64,000 bases of DNA from MPNP01 sp965215545 (GCA_965215545.1 OZ244066.1:1302001-1366000), one strand, 5' to 3'; shown: positions 1-8,489, counted from the first letter of the stretch. The notes: a model not told the origin generated them from the sequence alone. Program-made: numbers and translations.

Positions 1-136
1 ATGACACCGATTCAGGAGCTCCGTTTCACCCTCGATGACAACAGGCACATCGCCCCTGTGGCGCCGATGACCTGACGCAGGTGCGTCAGGGGCCGGGATG
101 GGATGCAGGGGCGCGCCGGGCTTTTGGACCGGAAGA

Positions 137-832
137 CTATAGCGGGTTCGGCTCGGGAGAAACGGTCTGTTCTGATGGGATTGGCAGACCCTTGACAATC
201 CCATGCCGGATGACATCGGGGCTGTAGGGACTGCGGGCAAAGACCGCAACGACCATGGGCTCGAAGGTGCTCAGGGGCTCGTTGGTGTAGGCAGGATCGA
301 ACGAGGCCTGATCCCACCTGTGGCAGAAGTCCTTGCAGGATTGGAAGAAAATGTGGTCGCGGTACTGTTCGTGGACGCCTGACTCCCAGTCATAGTGGTC
401 GGCGGTGGCCGCGGTATGGAAAATCCCGTGATGCTCGACCACCCACGAGACTTCCTCGCGGACGAACGGTCGGAGGACCTCGGCCGAGAATCGATCATGA
501 TGTCTGGGTGCCAGGACATCCCCGATGTCATGCAGCAGGGCCGCCACGATCCAGTCGGCATCACCTCCATCACGATAGGCACGGGTTGCTGCCTGCAAGG
601 CATGATCCAGCCGGGTGATTGTGCTACCGTGCATGAGATCATCGCCATTGCGGGTCAACTCATCCAGCACTTTGGCGGCGCTCAGGGCATGATGTGCGGC
701 ATCATGCCGGGTTGCAAGTTCCCTTGTGGAGCGATCGACCAATTCGGTGTACCCCCGCGCGCTGTGTGGGCCAGTCCCGCCACAAAGTGATGCACCCTGG
801 CCGATGGACAGATTACGGGCAGTGACCGACAT
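137..832 (-). CDS. HD-domain protein (PhnZ/COG4341-like)
   Basis: Predicted 231-residue cytosolic metal-dependent HD-domain protein. The central part reads AALLHDIGDVLAPRHHDRF followed by WVVEHHGIF, the H...HD...H...H ligand pattern of the HD superfamily. The overall pattern resembles the COG4341 group that includes the diiron oxygenase PhnZ and many 'predicted HD phosphohydrolases'. I cannot say whether it hydrolyses phosphate esters or oxidises a phosphonate. The ATG at 832 is preferred over an upstream TTG at 877; neither has a convincing ribosome site. The gene is divergent from ade, so the roughly 120 bp between them would hold both promoters. A role in nucleotide or phosphonate metabolism is inferred only from family and neighbour. 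Confidence 0.75.
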   Translation of the reverse strand: MSVTARNLSIGQGASLCGGTGPHSARGYTELVDRSTRELATRHDAAHHALSAAKVLDELTRNGDDLMHGSTITRLDHALQAATRAYRDGGDADWIVAALLHDIGDVLAPRHHDRFSAEVLRPFVREEVSWVVEHHGIFHTAATADHYDWESGVHEQYRDHIFFQSCKDFCHRWDQASFDPAYTNEPLSTFEPMVVAVFARSPYSPDVIRHGIVKGLPIPSEQTVSPEPNPL

Positions 833-953
833 TGGCAATCGGTCATTTTGGGCCTGACCCTTATCTTGCCTGGCCAATCATGGTAGGGATTGCAGGTGAG
901 ACGGTATGGGCCTGTCGCCAACAGGGCGCAGACCCCCAGGATGGGAGCGATCC

Positions 954-2756
954 ATGGCGGCAACCCCGACCCATTGGCATGCGATGTTGGCCGAGTTGGT
1001 CGCGGTTGCAGCAGGTCGGCAGACCGCGGATCTGGTGTTTCGGCAGTGCCAGCTGGTCAATGTCCAGAGCAGGGAAGTCGTCCCTGATCAGGATCTGGCG
1101 ATCGTCGGTGGGCGTTTTGCCTATTGTGGTCCTGATGCCTCGCACTGTGTCGGGGCGGAGACCAGGGTTGTTGATGTGAAGGGCCTGTTTGCTGTGCCTG
1201 GCCTGTGTGATGCCCATATGCATGTCGAGTCGGGCATGCTGACCCCAGCCCGTTTTGCCGAAGCCGTCATTCCCCACGGCACAACGACGATGGTCATCGA
1301 TCCCCATGAAATTGCCAATGTCCTCGGCCTTGAGGGCGTACGATTGATGAACGAAGAGGCCCGTTTGCAACCGGTGAACCTCTTCGTGCAGATTCCCTCC
1401 TGCGTCCCGTCGGCACCGGGTCTTGAGACCCCGGGTGCCTGTCTCGGGCCAGCCGAGGTCGCCAAGGCCCTGCAATGGCCCAATGTCATTGGTCTGGGTG
1501 AGATGATGAATTTTCCGGGCGCGGCCGCCGGGAATGAGAGGATGCTTGAAGAGATGGCCTTGACCATGGCGGCTGGCAAAACCGTTGGCGGCCATTATGC
1601 ATCACCGGACCTCGGTCGCGATTTTCATGCCTATGTGGCCAGCGGTCCAGCCGATGATCACGAGGGGACCCGGGAGATCGATGCCATTGCCCGGGTCCGC
1701 CAGGGCATGCGGGCCATGCTGCGCCTGGGTTCGGCCTGGCATGATGTCGAGAGCCAGATCACCGCAATTGTCGAGAAAGGGCTGGATCCGCGCAATTTCC
1801 TGCTCTGTACCGATGATTGCAATGCCGGAACTCTTGTCCATGACGGTCACATGGACAGGGTCGTCCGGCACACCATCGCCTGTGGCTGCGATCCTCTTGT
1901 TGCCCTGCAGATGGCCACGATCAACACCGCATCCCACTTTGGCCTTGAACGGGAACTGGGCTCGATTGCGCCGGGACGGCGCGCGGACCTGATCCTGACC
2001 GATGATCTTGAGCAGTTGCCCATCATCGATGTGTATGCCCGTGGATGGCATGTGGCGAGCCGCGGTGCGATGGTCGCACCGACTCCCGGACTCGAGTGGC
2101 CTGATGCGGCCCGACACTCGGTCGTGATGGGTCGCCGGCTCGACGGGTCGGACTTCACGATTGCCGGGCCCGAGGCGACTGGCGGGGCGGCCGTGACTGT
2201 CAATGTGATCGGCATCATCGAGAATCAGGCACCCACCCGACATCTGAAACTCGACATGGCGGTTGTGGATGGCCTTGTCCCCGTCGATGTGAGCCGGGAT
2301 ATCTGTCAGGTGGCACTGGTGGAGCGGCATCAGGGAACGGGGCGGGTCATCAACGGGTTTGTCCAGGGCTTTGGATACCGGGGATCGATGGCCCTTGCCT
2401 CGACCGTCGCCCATGACTGCCATCATATGATTGTGGTTGGCACCTCCCATGCTGATATGGCGGCGGCGGCCAATCACCTTGCCGCCATCAATGGCGGCCT
2501 GAGCCTCTGGCAGGACGGTCAGGAGCGAGCCACGGTCGGCCTGCCAATTGCCGGTTTGATGTCGGACCGGCCAGCTGCTCGGATTGCGGGCGAACTTGAA
2601 CAGTTGACGGCAGCGATGCAGGCCTGTGGCTGCACCCTGAACAACGGGTATATGCAACATTCGCTGCTGGCTTTGGCGGTGATTCCGGAATTGCGGATCT
2701 CCGATCGGGGACTTGTCGATGTCAATGCCTTTGCTTTCACGGACCTCTTTGCATGA
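954..2756 (+). CDS. ade: Adenine deaminase
   Basis: Deaminates adenine to hypoxanthine and ammonia. The 600-residue product has the normal length of the bacterial Ade amidohydrolase family. Metal-binding DAHMHVESGM lies near residue 80, PHGTTTMVIDPHE follows, and the second metal/catalytic segment LCTDDCNAG is near residue 285. The C-terminal Ade domain carries FVQGFGYRGSMALASTVAHD. The ATG at 954 is preceded by GGGAGCG at good spacing; an upstream ATG at 906 would add 16 residues unlike the family. The stop overlaps the amn start by four bases (ATGA), so the two are almost certainly co-translated. Together they would convert AMP to adenine and then hypoxanthine. Confidence 0.95.
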   Translation: MAATPTHWHAMLAELVAVAAGRQTADLVFRQCQLVNVQSREVVPDQDLAIVGGRFAYCGPDASHCVGAETRVVDVKGLFAVPGLCDAHMHVESGMLTPARFAEAVIPHGTTTMVIDPHEIANVLGLEGVRLMNEEARLQPVNLFVQIPSCVPSAPGLETPGACLGPAEVAKALQWPNVIGLGEMMNFPGAAAGNERMLEEMALTMAAGKTVGGHYASPDLGRDFHAYVASGPADDHEGTREIDAIARVRQGMRAMLRLGSAWHDVESQITAIVEKGLDPRNFLLCTDDCNAGTLVHDGHMDRVVRHTIACGCDPLVALQMATINTASHFGLERELGSIAPGRRADLILTDDLEQLPIIDVYARGWHVASRGAMVAPTPGLEWPDAARHSVVMGRRLDGSDFTIAGPEATGGAAVTVNVIGIIENQAPTRHLKLDMAVVDGLVPVDVSRDICQVALVERHQGTGRVINGFVQGFGYRGSMALASTVAHDCHHMIVVGTSHADMAAAANHLAAINGGLSLWQDGQERATVGLPIAGLMSDRPAARIAGELEQLTAAMQACGCTLNNGYMQHSLLALAVIPELRISDRGLVDVNAFAFTDLFA

Positions 2757-4246
2757 AACCGATTTTTGACCAGAACCGGGGCCGCCAATTCATGGGCCCC
2801 GAATCCCTCAAACCGGTGCTCTGCACCACAGCCGGGGACGTCATTGCTGCCCTCGAGACGTTTTATGCCCACGCCACGGGTTTCCTCCGCCAGAAACTCG
2901 AGCAGGTCGATGGTGCCGGGTCACCCGGGGTGAGCTATCGGGCCTGCTATCCGGAACTGGTTCTGGAAATTGCTGATTACAGTGTGGGGGACAGCCGCCT
3001 GTCCTATGGTCGGGTTGATCTCCCCGGGACCTATGTCACAACCGTGACCCGGCCCCAACTCTTTGCCAGCTACCTCACCGAGCAGGTTGAGCTGTTGATC
3101 AGGAATCATGGCGTCCCCATGACCGTCCGACAGTCCACAACCCCCATTCCCATTCATTTTGCCCTGGACGATGGACGGATCGATGCTGCCGATATCCCCG
3201 GACTGCATGATGGATCATACCGAAACTATTTCGATGTCCCCGATCTCAACATCATGAATGACGACATCGTCAACGGGATCGGATTCGGCAATGAGCATCC
3301 CACCCAACCGCTGGCCCTGTTTCCGGCACCCAGGATCGATTACTCGCTGGCTCGCCTGCAGCATTACACGGCCACAGATCCCAAGCACTTCCAGTCGTTT
3401 GTCCTGTTCACCAACTACCAGCAGTATGTGGATGAATTCATCGACTATGCCCGCCGGGTGATCGATGATGCATCTTCCGGTTATGAATCCCTTGTCCTTC
3501 CGGGCAACCTGGTCCTGCGCAGTGCCACCGAGCCCATCACCTGGCCCGAACGGCTACCCCAGATGCCCGCCTGCCATCTGACCAGGGCTGACGGCCGGGG
3601 GATCACCATGATCAACATCGGGATCGGACCCTCCAATGCCAAGACCGCCACGGATCATATTGCCGTGCTGCGCCCCGACACCTGGCTCATGCTTGGCCAC
3701 TGTGCCGGTCTGCGCACCACCCAGCGTCTTGGCGATTATGTCCTGGCCCACGCCTATCTCAGGGAGGACCAGGTTCTGGACAACGATCTCCCGACCTGGG
3801 TCCCCATTCCGGCCCTTGCCGAGGTGCAGCAGGGTCTTGAGCATGCTGTGGCGACCGTGACCAGCCGCCATGGGTATGACATCAAGGAGATCATGCGCAC
3901 CGGGACCATCGCCTCGACGTCCAATCGCAACTGGGAGCTGCGGACCAGCAATGATGCGACCATGTCATTGAGCCAGTCGCGGGCCATTGCACTCGATATG
4001 GAGTCTGCCACGATCGCCGGCAATGGGTTTCGCTTCCGGGTGCCTTACGGAACATTGCTCTGCGTCTCGGACAAGCCCCTGCATGGCGAGCTGAAACTCG
4101 CCAAGATGGCCAACGAATTCTATCAGAATCAGATCAGCAAGCACCTGCTAGTCGGCATGACTGCGCTGGAAAACCTGCGTGCCCTGCCGCGTGAACACCT
4201 GCATTCGCGCAAGCTGCGCAGTTTCGAGGAGACGGCTTTCAAGTAG
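2753..4246 (+). CDS. amn: AMP nucleosidase
   Basis: Hydrolyses AMP to adenine and ribose 5-phosphate. The 497-residue protein matches the two-part family: an N-terminal AMP nucleosidase domain (about 1-180) and a C-terminal nucleoside-phosphorylase-like catalytic domain, with INIGIGPSNAKTATDHIAVL near residue 285, LMLGHCAGLR near 310 and DMESATIAGNGFRFRVPYG near 415. The gene starts inside the stop of ade (four-base overlap). Amn makes the substrate of Ade, so the pair is a complete AMP-to-hypoxanthine unit. No frameshift or missing motif was seen. Confidence 0.95.
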   Translation: MKPIFDQNRGRQFMGPESLKPVLCTTAGDVIAALETFYAHATGFLRQKLEQVDGAGSPGVSYRACYPELVLEIADYSVGDSRLSYGRVDLPGTYVTTVTRPQLFASYLTEQVELLIRNHGVPMTVRQSTTPIPIHFALDDGRIDAADIPGLHDGSYRNYFDVPDLNIMNDDIVNGIGFGNEHPTQPLALFPAPRIDYSLARLQHYTATDPKHFQSFVLFTNYQQYVDEFIDYARRVIDDASSGYESLVLPGNLVLRSATEPITWPERLPQMPACHLTRADGRGITMINIGIGPSNAKTATDHIAVLRPDTWLMLGHCAGLRTTQRLGDYVLAHAYLREDQVLDNDLPTWVPIPALAEVQQGLEHAVATVTSRHGYDIKEIMRTGTIASTSNRNWELRTSNDATMSLSQSRAIALDMESATIAGNGFRFRVPYGTLLCVSDKPLHGELKLAKMANEFYQNQISKHLLVGMTALENLRALPREHLHSRKLRSFEETAFK

Positions 4247-4395
4247 GGAAAGGCTGCCAGCAAGGTTCGGCAAGAGTGGCTCCAGGCCCAGTTCGGCGCT
4301 CGGGCCCTCGGGAAAGCGAGGTATCCCCCACAGATCTCCACCGCATCCCGCCGGGTCTGGCACGTGTTCACCTCAGCCGGAAATCCGCTGCCCCC

Positions 4396-4424
4396 TTGAC
4401 ACCCCCTCCCACGGCGTGTAACAA
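4396..4424 (+). promoter_or_regulatory. Sigma70-type promoter of the Calx-beta gene
   Basis: TTGACA at 4396-4401 and TAACAA at 4419-4424 are separated by exactly 17 bp. The start codon at 4486 leaves a leader of about 55 nt. The CCCCCTTG context before and around the -35 resembles the promoters of the poly-C secreted-protein genes downstream. Confidence 0.6.
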
Positions 4425-4485
4425 TCCCGTTACCCGGCCACGCCCGGATGTTCCGGCCCGGCCCGATACCCAAGGAGGAAGACTC

Positions 4486-5019
4486 ATGATCCCCATCACG
4501 ACCCACCCCCGCACCCGTCCTGCCCACCGGTTCCTGGCCGCGACCGTTGGCACCCTGCTGGCCCTGGCCCTGGCCGCCCCCACCACGGCCCAGCGGTGGG
4601 TCGAGGGTGCCACCGCCGAACTGACGGCCACCAACATCACGGTCCGGGAAGGCCAGGAGGCGGTCTTTACCCTCACCCTGTCCCGCCCGTTCGACTTCCG
4701 CATCCGCTATGCCGTCCGCACGGAGGACGGCACCGCCCGCGCCGGGGCCGACTACACCGCCACGACGGGCTTTGTGGAGTTCCCCGCCGGCCAGCGCTGG
4801 GCCGAGGTCCGGGTCCCGACCCACCGCGATGCGGTCCTCGACAACGAGCATTTCAAACTGGTGCTGTCCGACCCCGAGACCCACGGCTACGGCAGGGTCT
4901 GGGGCGCGTATGTCTGGACCGACTGGTGGCGCATCGAGGGCTTGCCCACAACGAAGACGCTGCGCGCCCGCATCCGCAATGTCGCGCCCGCGGGCACGTT
5001 CAAGCGCGGGCCGCGATGA
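4486..5019 (+). CDS. Secreted Calx-beta domain protein
   Basis: The 177-residue product has a signal peptide (arginine-rich start, core LAATVGTLLALALAAPTTAQ, probable cleavage near residue 37). One Calx-beta-like domain follows: ATNITVREGQEAVFTLTLSR, DGTARAGADYTATTGFVEF and DNEHFKLVLSDP are typical of this calcium-binding beta-sandwich family. It is likely exported to the periplasm or beyond. The ATG at 4486 is set by AAGGAGGAAG seven bases upstream. It is followed by a long hairpin and stands alone after amn. Its partner is unknown; short single-domain Calx-beta proteins are usually adhesive or structural, which is inference here. Confidence 0.8.
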   Translation: MIPITTHPRTRPAHRFLAATVGTLLALALAAPTTAQRWVEGATAELTATNITVREGQEAVFTLTLSRPFDFRIRYAVRTEDGTARAGADYTATTGFVEFPAGQRWAEVRVPTHRDAVLDNEHFKLVLSDPETHGYGRVWGAYVWTDWWRIEGLPTTKTLRARIRNVAPAGTFKRGPR

Positions 5020-5056
5020 CCTGATCCTGCCGTTGTGCCCGCGGGCACGTGGAAAC

Positions 5057-5090
5057 CGCCCCTTTTCTCGGTGTGCTGGGAAAAGGGGCG
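5057..5090 (+). terminator. Long hairpin after the Calx-beta gene
   Basis: An 11-bp perfect stem (CGCCCCTTTTC / GAAAAGGGGCG) with a 12-nt loop lies 37 bases after the stop codon. There is no clear U-run after it, so it may work as a weak or factor-assisted terminator. A 14-bp palindrome (GTGCCCGCGGGCAC) lies just before it at 5035-5048. Confidence 0.5.
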
Positions 5091-5560
5091 CTGTCCTGGC
5101 GGGTGCGAACCCCACTCAACACCCGTTGCTCCGGTTGGCCGTAACCGCGGCGAATCATGACATCCTTGTCGCGATGTAGCTGAACTGTTCAGGTTCCTGT
5201 TGGGTATTTCCGTCCCGAAAGACGACGCAGGGCAGCGCAAGCCGCCTGGTGAGTTTGTCTGGAGACACTGCGGGCGTCACCGGACGGGTTGATGGACCGG
5301 ATCACAGAGCCAGAGTCCGCTTCGGCCCACTGATTGCCGCTTCGAGCCTGCAATTCCCGGCTCAGGACCTGAACAGTTACGTTTGGATGAACCCCGGAGG
5401 GTGCCCGTCGGGCCCTCTGTGTGCAATGTTTCGAGTGCTTGTGAGCCGTGTTGATCCGGCGTGCCCGGACCATCGGTCATGCGGGGTGCACGAGCGGCCT
5501 CCGGGGCCCGGCGATGCCACAGGGACCCCACCGGGGAACTGGCCTGTCAGGACGTGGCGA
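5091..5560. other. Gene-poor stretch
   Basis: No open reading frame here has protein-like composition, a ribosome site or a recognisable family. No tRNA or known RNA motif was seen. It lies between the Calx-beta gene and the small coiled-coil gene and may be decayed accessory DNA. Confidence 0.5.
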
Positions 5561-5959
5561 TCAACTGCCAGGCAGTGTGAAGAGATTGGCGATGGCCGCC
5601 GAATTGGACAGGGCCGGGATCATGACAATGGCTGCAATGAAGAGTCCGACGATCCAGCGCAGAGTGTCCTTGTCGTGCCTGGCGGCAATATCGCCGCCTT
5701 CCACATCACGCCTGGCCATATCCTCCGCCAGCCGGGCAATGTCAGTGTGGTACTCCGCCTTCATCGTCTCCATCCGTTCTTCCAGGCGGGTGATCCGCTC
5801 TCTCAGGTCACTGTCCGGACTCTCGGGCGTGATCCCCGTATGGCGGACCCCGGAATCTGCCAGCCCCTGATCATCGGTGATCCGCCAAAATCGCCTTGCC
5901 CCCCGATCAGCGATGCGGCAAACACGCCGTCCCGTTGCCCGAATTTTTCGCAGCAGCAC
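5561..5959 (-). CDS. Small coiled-coil, membrane-anchored protein
   Basis: The readable product is up to 132 residues; the true start is uncertain because the first 40 or so residues are arginine-rich and look non-coding. The convincing part has a coiled-coil segment (LRERITRLEERMETMKAEY, then DIARLAEDMARRD) followed by one C-terminal membrane helix (WIVGLFIAAIVMIPAL). This plan matches the small protein at 44984-45208 and resembles DUF1640-like membrane coiled-coil proteins. Function unknown. Confidence 0.5.
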   Translation of the reverse strand: MLLRKIRATGRRVCRIADRGARRFWRITDDQGLADSGVRHTGITPESPDSDLRERITRLEERMETMKAEYHTDIARLAEDMARRDVEGGDIAARHDKDTLRWIVGLFIAAIVMIPALSNSAAIANLFTLPGS

Positions 5960-6082
5960 CGATCCATGCCACCGCCCGGGCCGTGCATCCGCGCCCCTTG
6001 CCCGACGAATCCCCCGGGTTTGTGACCTGGAACAGGATCAAGGGCTCCCCAAACCATACGGTGGCCCCTCACTGACGCCCCC

Positions 6083-6111
6083 TTGCCAGCCGGCCCGATC
6101 GGCTGTATACT
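6083..6111 (+). promoter_or_regulatory. Promoter of poly-C secreted gene 1
   Basis: TTGCCA (6083-6088), a 17-bp spacer, then TATACT (6106-6111). The block is almost identical to the one at 6896-6924, and its layout recurs before the third poly-C gene on the minus strand at 28358-28386. Confidence 0.65.
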
Positions 6112-6160
6112 CCCCCATCATGATGATCCACCCGGTGGCCGCGCAATACGGAGAGACGCC

Positions 6161-6697
6161 ATGACCCGCTTGACACTGCCCCCCCCCCTTGACCGCCTGA
6201 CGGCCGGTCTTGCCACCGCCCTGGCTGTCAGCCTGCTGGCCCTGCCGGTCGGCCCGGCGCTGGCCGAGCCGTGCGATGCCTCTCATATCAAGGTGATCAA
6301 AGCCTTCCCCTCAGGCCCATTGAGGGAAGATAACACCAATGGCACAATCATCCAGTTCAGACTCGGAGAGTGCGACAATCACGGCAGCACTGTCATGCCC
6401 CGGGACCACCCGATTCCCTTCTGCGCCGAAATTTTCGACAGCACCCCGTGCAATGCCAACGCGCGCGGCTGCCTGGCCAACAATGTTGCCGGTGCCCGCG
6501 GTGTTTTGACGGTGACTGGTATTGAGCGCGTCGGCGAGTTCAAGGTGTGCTCCCGCATTGTCGAGACTGAGAGTTTTCAGAGCATAATTGTATATCAGTA
6601 CAACAACGACTTCGTGGATGTCGGGCAGAATGCCATTTTCGTCATCATGCGCAACCCGACCCGTCATCTGCGCATTCCCATCGTGGATGATGACTGA
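6161..6697 (+). CDS. Secreted protein with in-frame poly-C tract (family copy 1)
   Basis: The 178-residue product has a strong signal peptide (core LATALAVSLLALPVGPALA, cleavage near residue 36) and a cysteine-containing mature part of about 140 residues with no domain I recognise. The ATG at 6161 follows GGAGAGACGCC. A run of ten C (6179-6188) encodes the prolines between the start and the signal-peptide core and leaves the gene in frame. The promoter, leader end, start region and signal peptide are nearly the same as in the gene starting at 6994, while the mature parts differ. This is consistent with duplication of an export/expression cassette onto different secreted domains. Confidence 0.75.
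   Translation: MTRLTLPPPLDRLTAGLATALAVSLLALPVGPALAEPCDASHIKVIKAFPSGPLREDNTNGTIIQFRLGECDNHGSTVMPRDHPIPFCAEIFDSTPCNANARGCLANNVAGARGVLTVTGIERVGEFKVCSRIVETESFQSIIVYQYNNDFVDVGQNAIFVIMRNPTRHLRIPIVDDD
6179..6188 (+). repeat. C10 tract in the signal-peptide start (in frame)
   Basis: Ten consecutive C between codon 6 and the LDRL of the signal peptide. The frame holds when the length is 1 modulo 3, so slippage by one base would switch the gene off. Confidence 0.8.
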
Positions 6698-6700
6698 TCC

Positions 6701-6714
6701 GGGGGGGGGGGGGG
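6701..6714. repeat. G14 homopolymer
   Basis: Fourteen consecutive G, starting three bases after the stop of the first poly-C gene and about 180 bp before the promoter of the second. It is the longest homopolymer noticed in the window. Confidence 0.8.
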
Positions 6715-6895
6715 TGGTTCGGGTCGCGGTGGCCGCTGCAAGCGGGTCTCCCGTCGTCATCGAATTGCGGCCATTTGCTGGCCCGCCCACTGCCAATCCG
6801 TGACGATCTCGTCGCACGCCGGCGCCAGGCGGTCGACAGCGGCACCGGGTCAAGGGACCGCCGCCTGGCTGACACCGACCGCCCCCGCAACCCCC

Positions 6896-6924
6896 TTGCC
6901 AGCCAGCCCGATCGGCTGTATCCT
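6896..6924 (+). promoter_or_regulatory. Promoter of poly-C secreted gene 2
   Basis: TTGCCA (6896-6901), a 17-bp spacer, TATCCT (6919-6924). Spacer and flanks match the promoter at 6083-6111 with only a few substitutions. Confidence 0.65.
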
Positions 6925-6993
6925 CCCCCCATCGATCGATCTGCCGGGTGGGTCTTGTGGCCACCTGGCAGACCCAACACACGGAGAGACACC

Positions 6994-7609
6994 ATGACCC
7001 GCTTGACATTGCCCCCCCCCCCTTGACCGCCTGACGGCCGGTCTTGCCACCGCCCTGGCTGTCAGCCTGCTGGCCCTGCCCGCAGGTGAGGTGCACGCCC
7101 AGACGGTTGGACAAGCCGCCTGCCCGGACAGTGTGACGCAGGCAGGTATTTTTCTCAGAGTGACTGGTGTCGAAGCCGACAGGGCCACGCTTAGGGGTGG
7201 CAGTTTGCTCAATCACATTAATATCCAAAATTTATCAGAGGTCACGGTGGATCGGCTGTCAGGTTGGTATTCCGCCACTCTGTATACCGGCGTGAGAGGG
7301 TACGGATACCCCGATGGCGTCCTGGACGCCCGGAAGGTCCCGTTCACCGACGGCGATCTCGTCCATGGGGCCTGGTTTCACGTGGGGAGGGTCGAAAACC
7401 AATTCATAAGATCCCAAACCATAACAGTCCACAGCCTGGAACCCTCGACCAAATATGTGGCGCAGCTGGTTGTCGGTGAGTTGCGGAACTCTCAAGGCAA
7501 GGTTGTAACGAACCAATTCGTGAGAGGCGCTGCCAACCCGGTCAACGGGAACAAGCCCAAGCCTGTGCTGTCCTCAGTCTGCTTCGAGACGGCCGCCGCG
7601 CCCAGTTAG
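6994..7609 (+). pseudogene. Secreted protein, frame broken at poly-C tract (family copy 2)
   Basis: The ATG at 6994, with GGAGAGACACC before it, begins the same six codons as copy 1 apart from one silent change. A run of eleven C (7012-7022) then puts the signal peptide out of frame and a TGA follows at once. With ten C the product would be 204 residues: a signal peptide ending LLALPAGEVHA and a mature domain of about 170 residues open to the stop at 7609. The downstream frame is intact and shows no decay, so a phase-off state or a one-base sequence error is more likely than true loss. The mature part (segments such as YSATLYTGVRGYGYPDG) matches no family I know. Confidence 0.7.
7012..7022 (+). 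repeat. C11 tract in the signal-peptide start (out of frame)
   Basis: Eleven C at the position where copy 1 has ten. Loss of one C, or gain of two, restores the reading frame of the downstream signal peptide and mature protein. Confidence 0.8.
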
Positions 7610-7830
7610 CGGCCGCGATCGGGAGGGACCGGCGGGGCACCGTCGCGTCCTGACCGCCGGCCGATCGGACCCACCCGCCCAGATCCACCCATGGGGGCGG
7701 CCACTGTGCCGCCCCTCGTGTCCTGTCCAGGACAAGACGAACATGGGTGCATGGAAAGTCAGGGCTGTGTCAGGCCCCGCAGCACCGCGGACCGGTCCAG
7801 TCCCCCACGCGGGCCAGCACAGCGCCCTCG

Positions 7831-8100
7831 ATGAACCGCCGGGATCGCCGTATCATCCGCAGCCTGCCGCCCGGCGTGCTGGCCATCGAACTGGACCGCG
7901 ACACCCGCGAGCGACTGGCGACACTTGCGGCTCAGCGCGGCTGCACGATCGCTGACCTGGTGCGGGGCGCAGTGGATTGTGCGCTTGATGGCATGATGGA
8001 TCGCGCCAGCGCGGGGGGTGCCGGGACCCCCTGGTCGGCTTGCATCGTGCCAACCGCCGCCCCGGGTGTTCAGTGCAGGATTGACCGACCGCCCCCCTGA
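7831..8100 (+). CDS. Possible small ribbon-helix-helix-like protein
   Basis: 89 residues if begun at the ATG at 7831; no clear ribosome site. Residues about 12-50 (LPPGVLAIELDRDTRERLATL followed by AAQRGCTIADLVRGAVD) look like a beta strand plus two helices, as in CopG/Arc-type DNA-binding proteins and antitoxins. The C-terminal 35 residues are proline-rich and probably not structured. No partner toxin lies next to it. The call rests on pattern only. Confidence 0.35.
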   Translation: MNRRDRRIIRSLPPGVLAIELDRDTRERLATLAAQRGCTIADLVRGAVDCALDGMMDRASAGGAGTPWSACIVPTAAPGVQCRIDRPPP

Positions 8101-8138
8101 TAGAGGGGGCAGACGCAACTTGATCTGGGGGATCCATC

Positions 8139-8489
8139 ATGCCCCACTTGCCACTGCCCCTGACGCTTCTGGCCACCGCCCTCGTGGCGCTGCTGCCCCT
8201 GCCGCTCACGACCATCCCTACCCTCGCCCGGACCCCACCGTGCAGCATCACGGTCGGGAATGTCTGGTCGGATGACCCGGGCAAGACCTTTACCAACAAC
8301 AAACTGACCGTCGAGGAGGGGGCGTACTGGGAGTTGGACCTGACCTCCAGCTGCACCGGCCTCCAGGCCGGCGAGAGACCGGCTGTCTCCATCATCAGAC
8401 CCAGCCCCACTGCCACTCTGAAGTGCAATGACCGAGCGTCAACCGGAGGGAGGGCGAAGCCCGAGCTGTCCGGGCATCCTTGGCGTTGA
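8139..8489 (+). CDS. Small secreted protein, possibly truncated (family copy without long C tract)
   Basis: The 116-residue product begins with a signal peptide whose core LTLLATALVALLPLP is nearly that of the poly-C gene at 27711-28320. Its start codon region is C-rich but interrupted, so it lacks the long homopolymer. The mature part is only about 85 residues. Its last 30 residues run into a segment (8398-8465) shared with 53704-53768 and into the antisense ImmA remnant, so the original 3' end may have been lost by recombination. Confidence 0.5.
   Translation: MPHLPLPLTLLATALVALLPLPLTTIPTLARTPPCSITVGNVWSDDPGKTFTNNKLTVEEGAYWELDLTSSCTGLQAGERPAVSIIRPSPTATLKCNDRASTGGRAKPELSGHPWR
8398..8465 (-). 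repeat. Dispersed repeat, copy D (with long flank)
   Basis: The minus strand carries TTGCACTTCAGAGTGGCAGT and its flank. About 65 bp is similar to 53704-53768, and the core also occurs at 44445-44471 and 45347-45373. It sits at the junction between the short secreted-protein gene and the ImmA remnant. Confidence 0.5.

Noticed and set aside
1602..2660. Long minus-strand open frame inside ade
   Set aside because: Shadow of a GC-rich coding gene; ade in the other strand has all family motifs.
5035..5048. 14-bp palindrome GTGCCCGCGGGCAC as an operator
   Set aside because: Lies downstream of a gene, not in a promoter region; such GC-rich palindromes are common in this DNA.
6311..7228. 305-codon minus-strand frame opposite the poly-C genes
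   Set aside because: Repetitive, because the tandem duplication repeats on both strands; no ribosome site or family.
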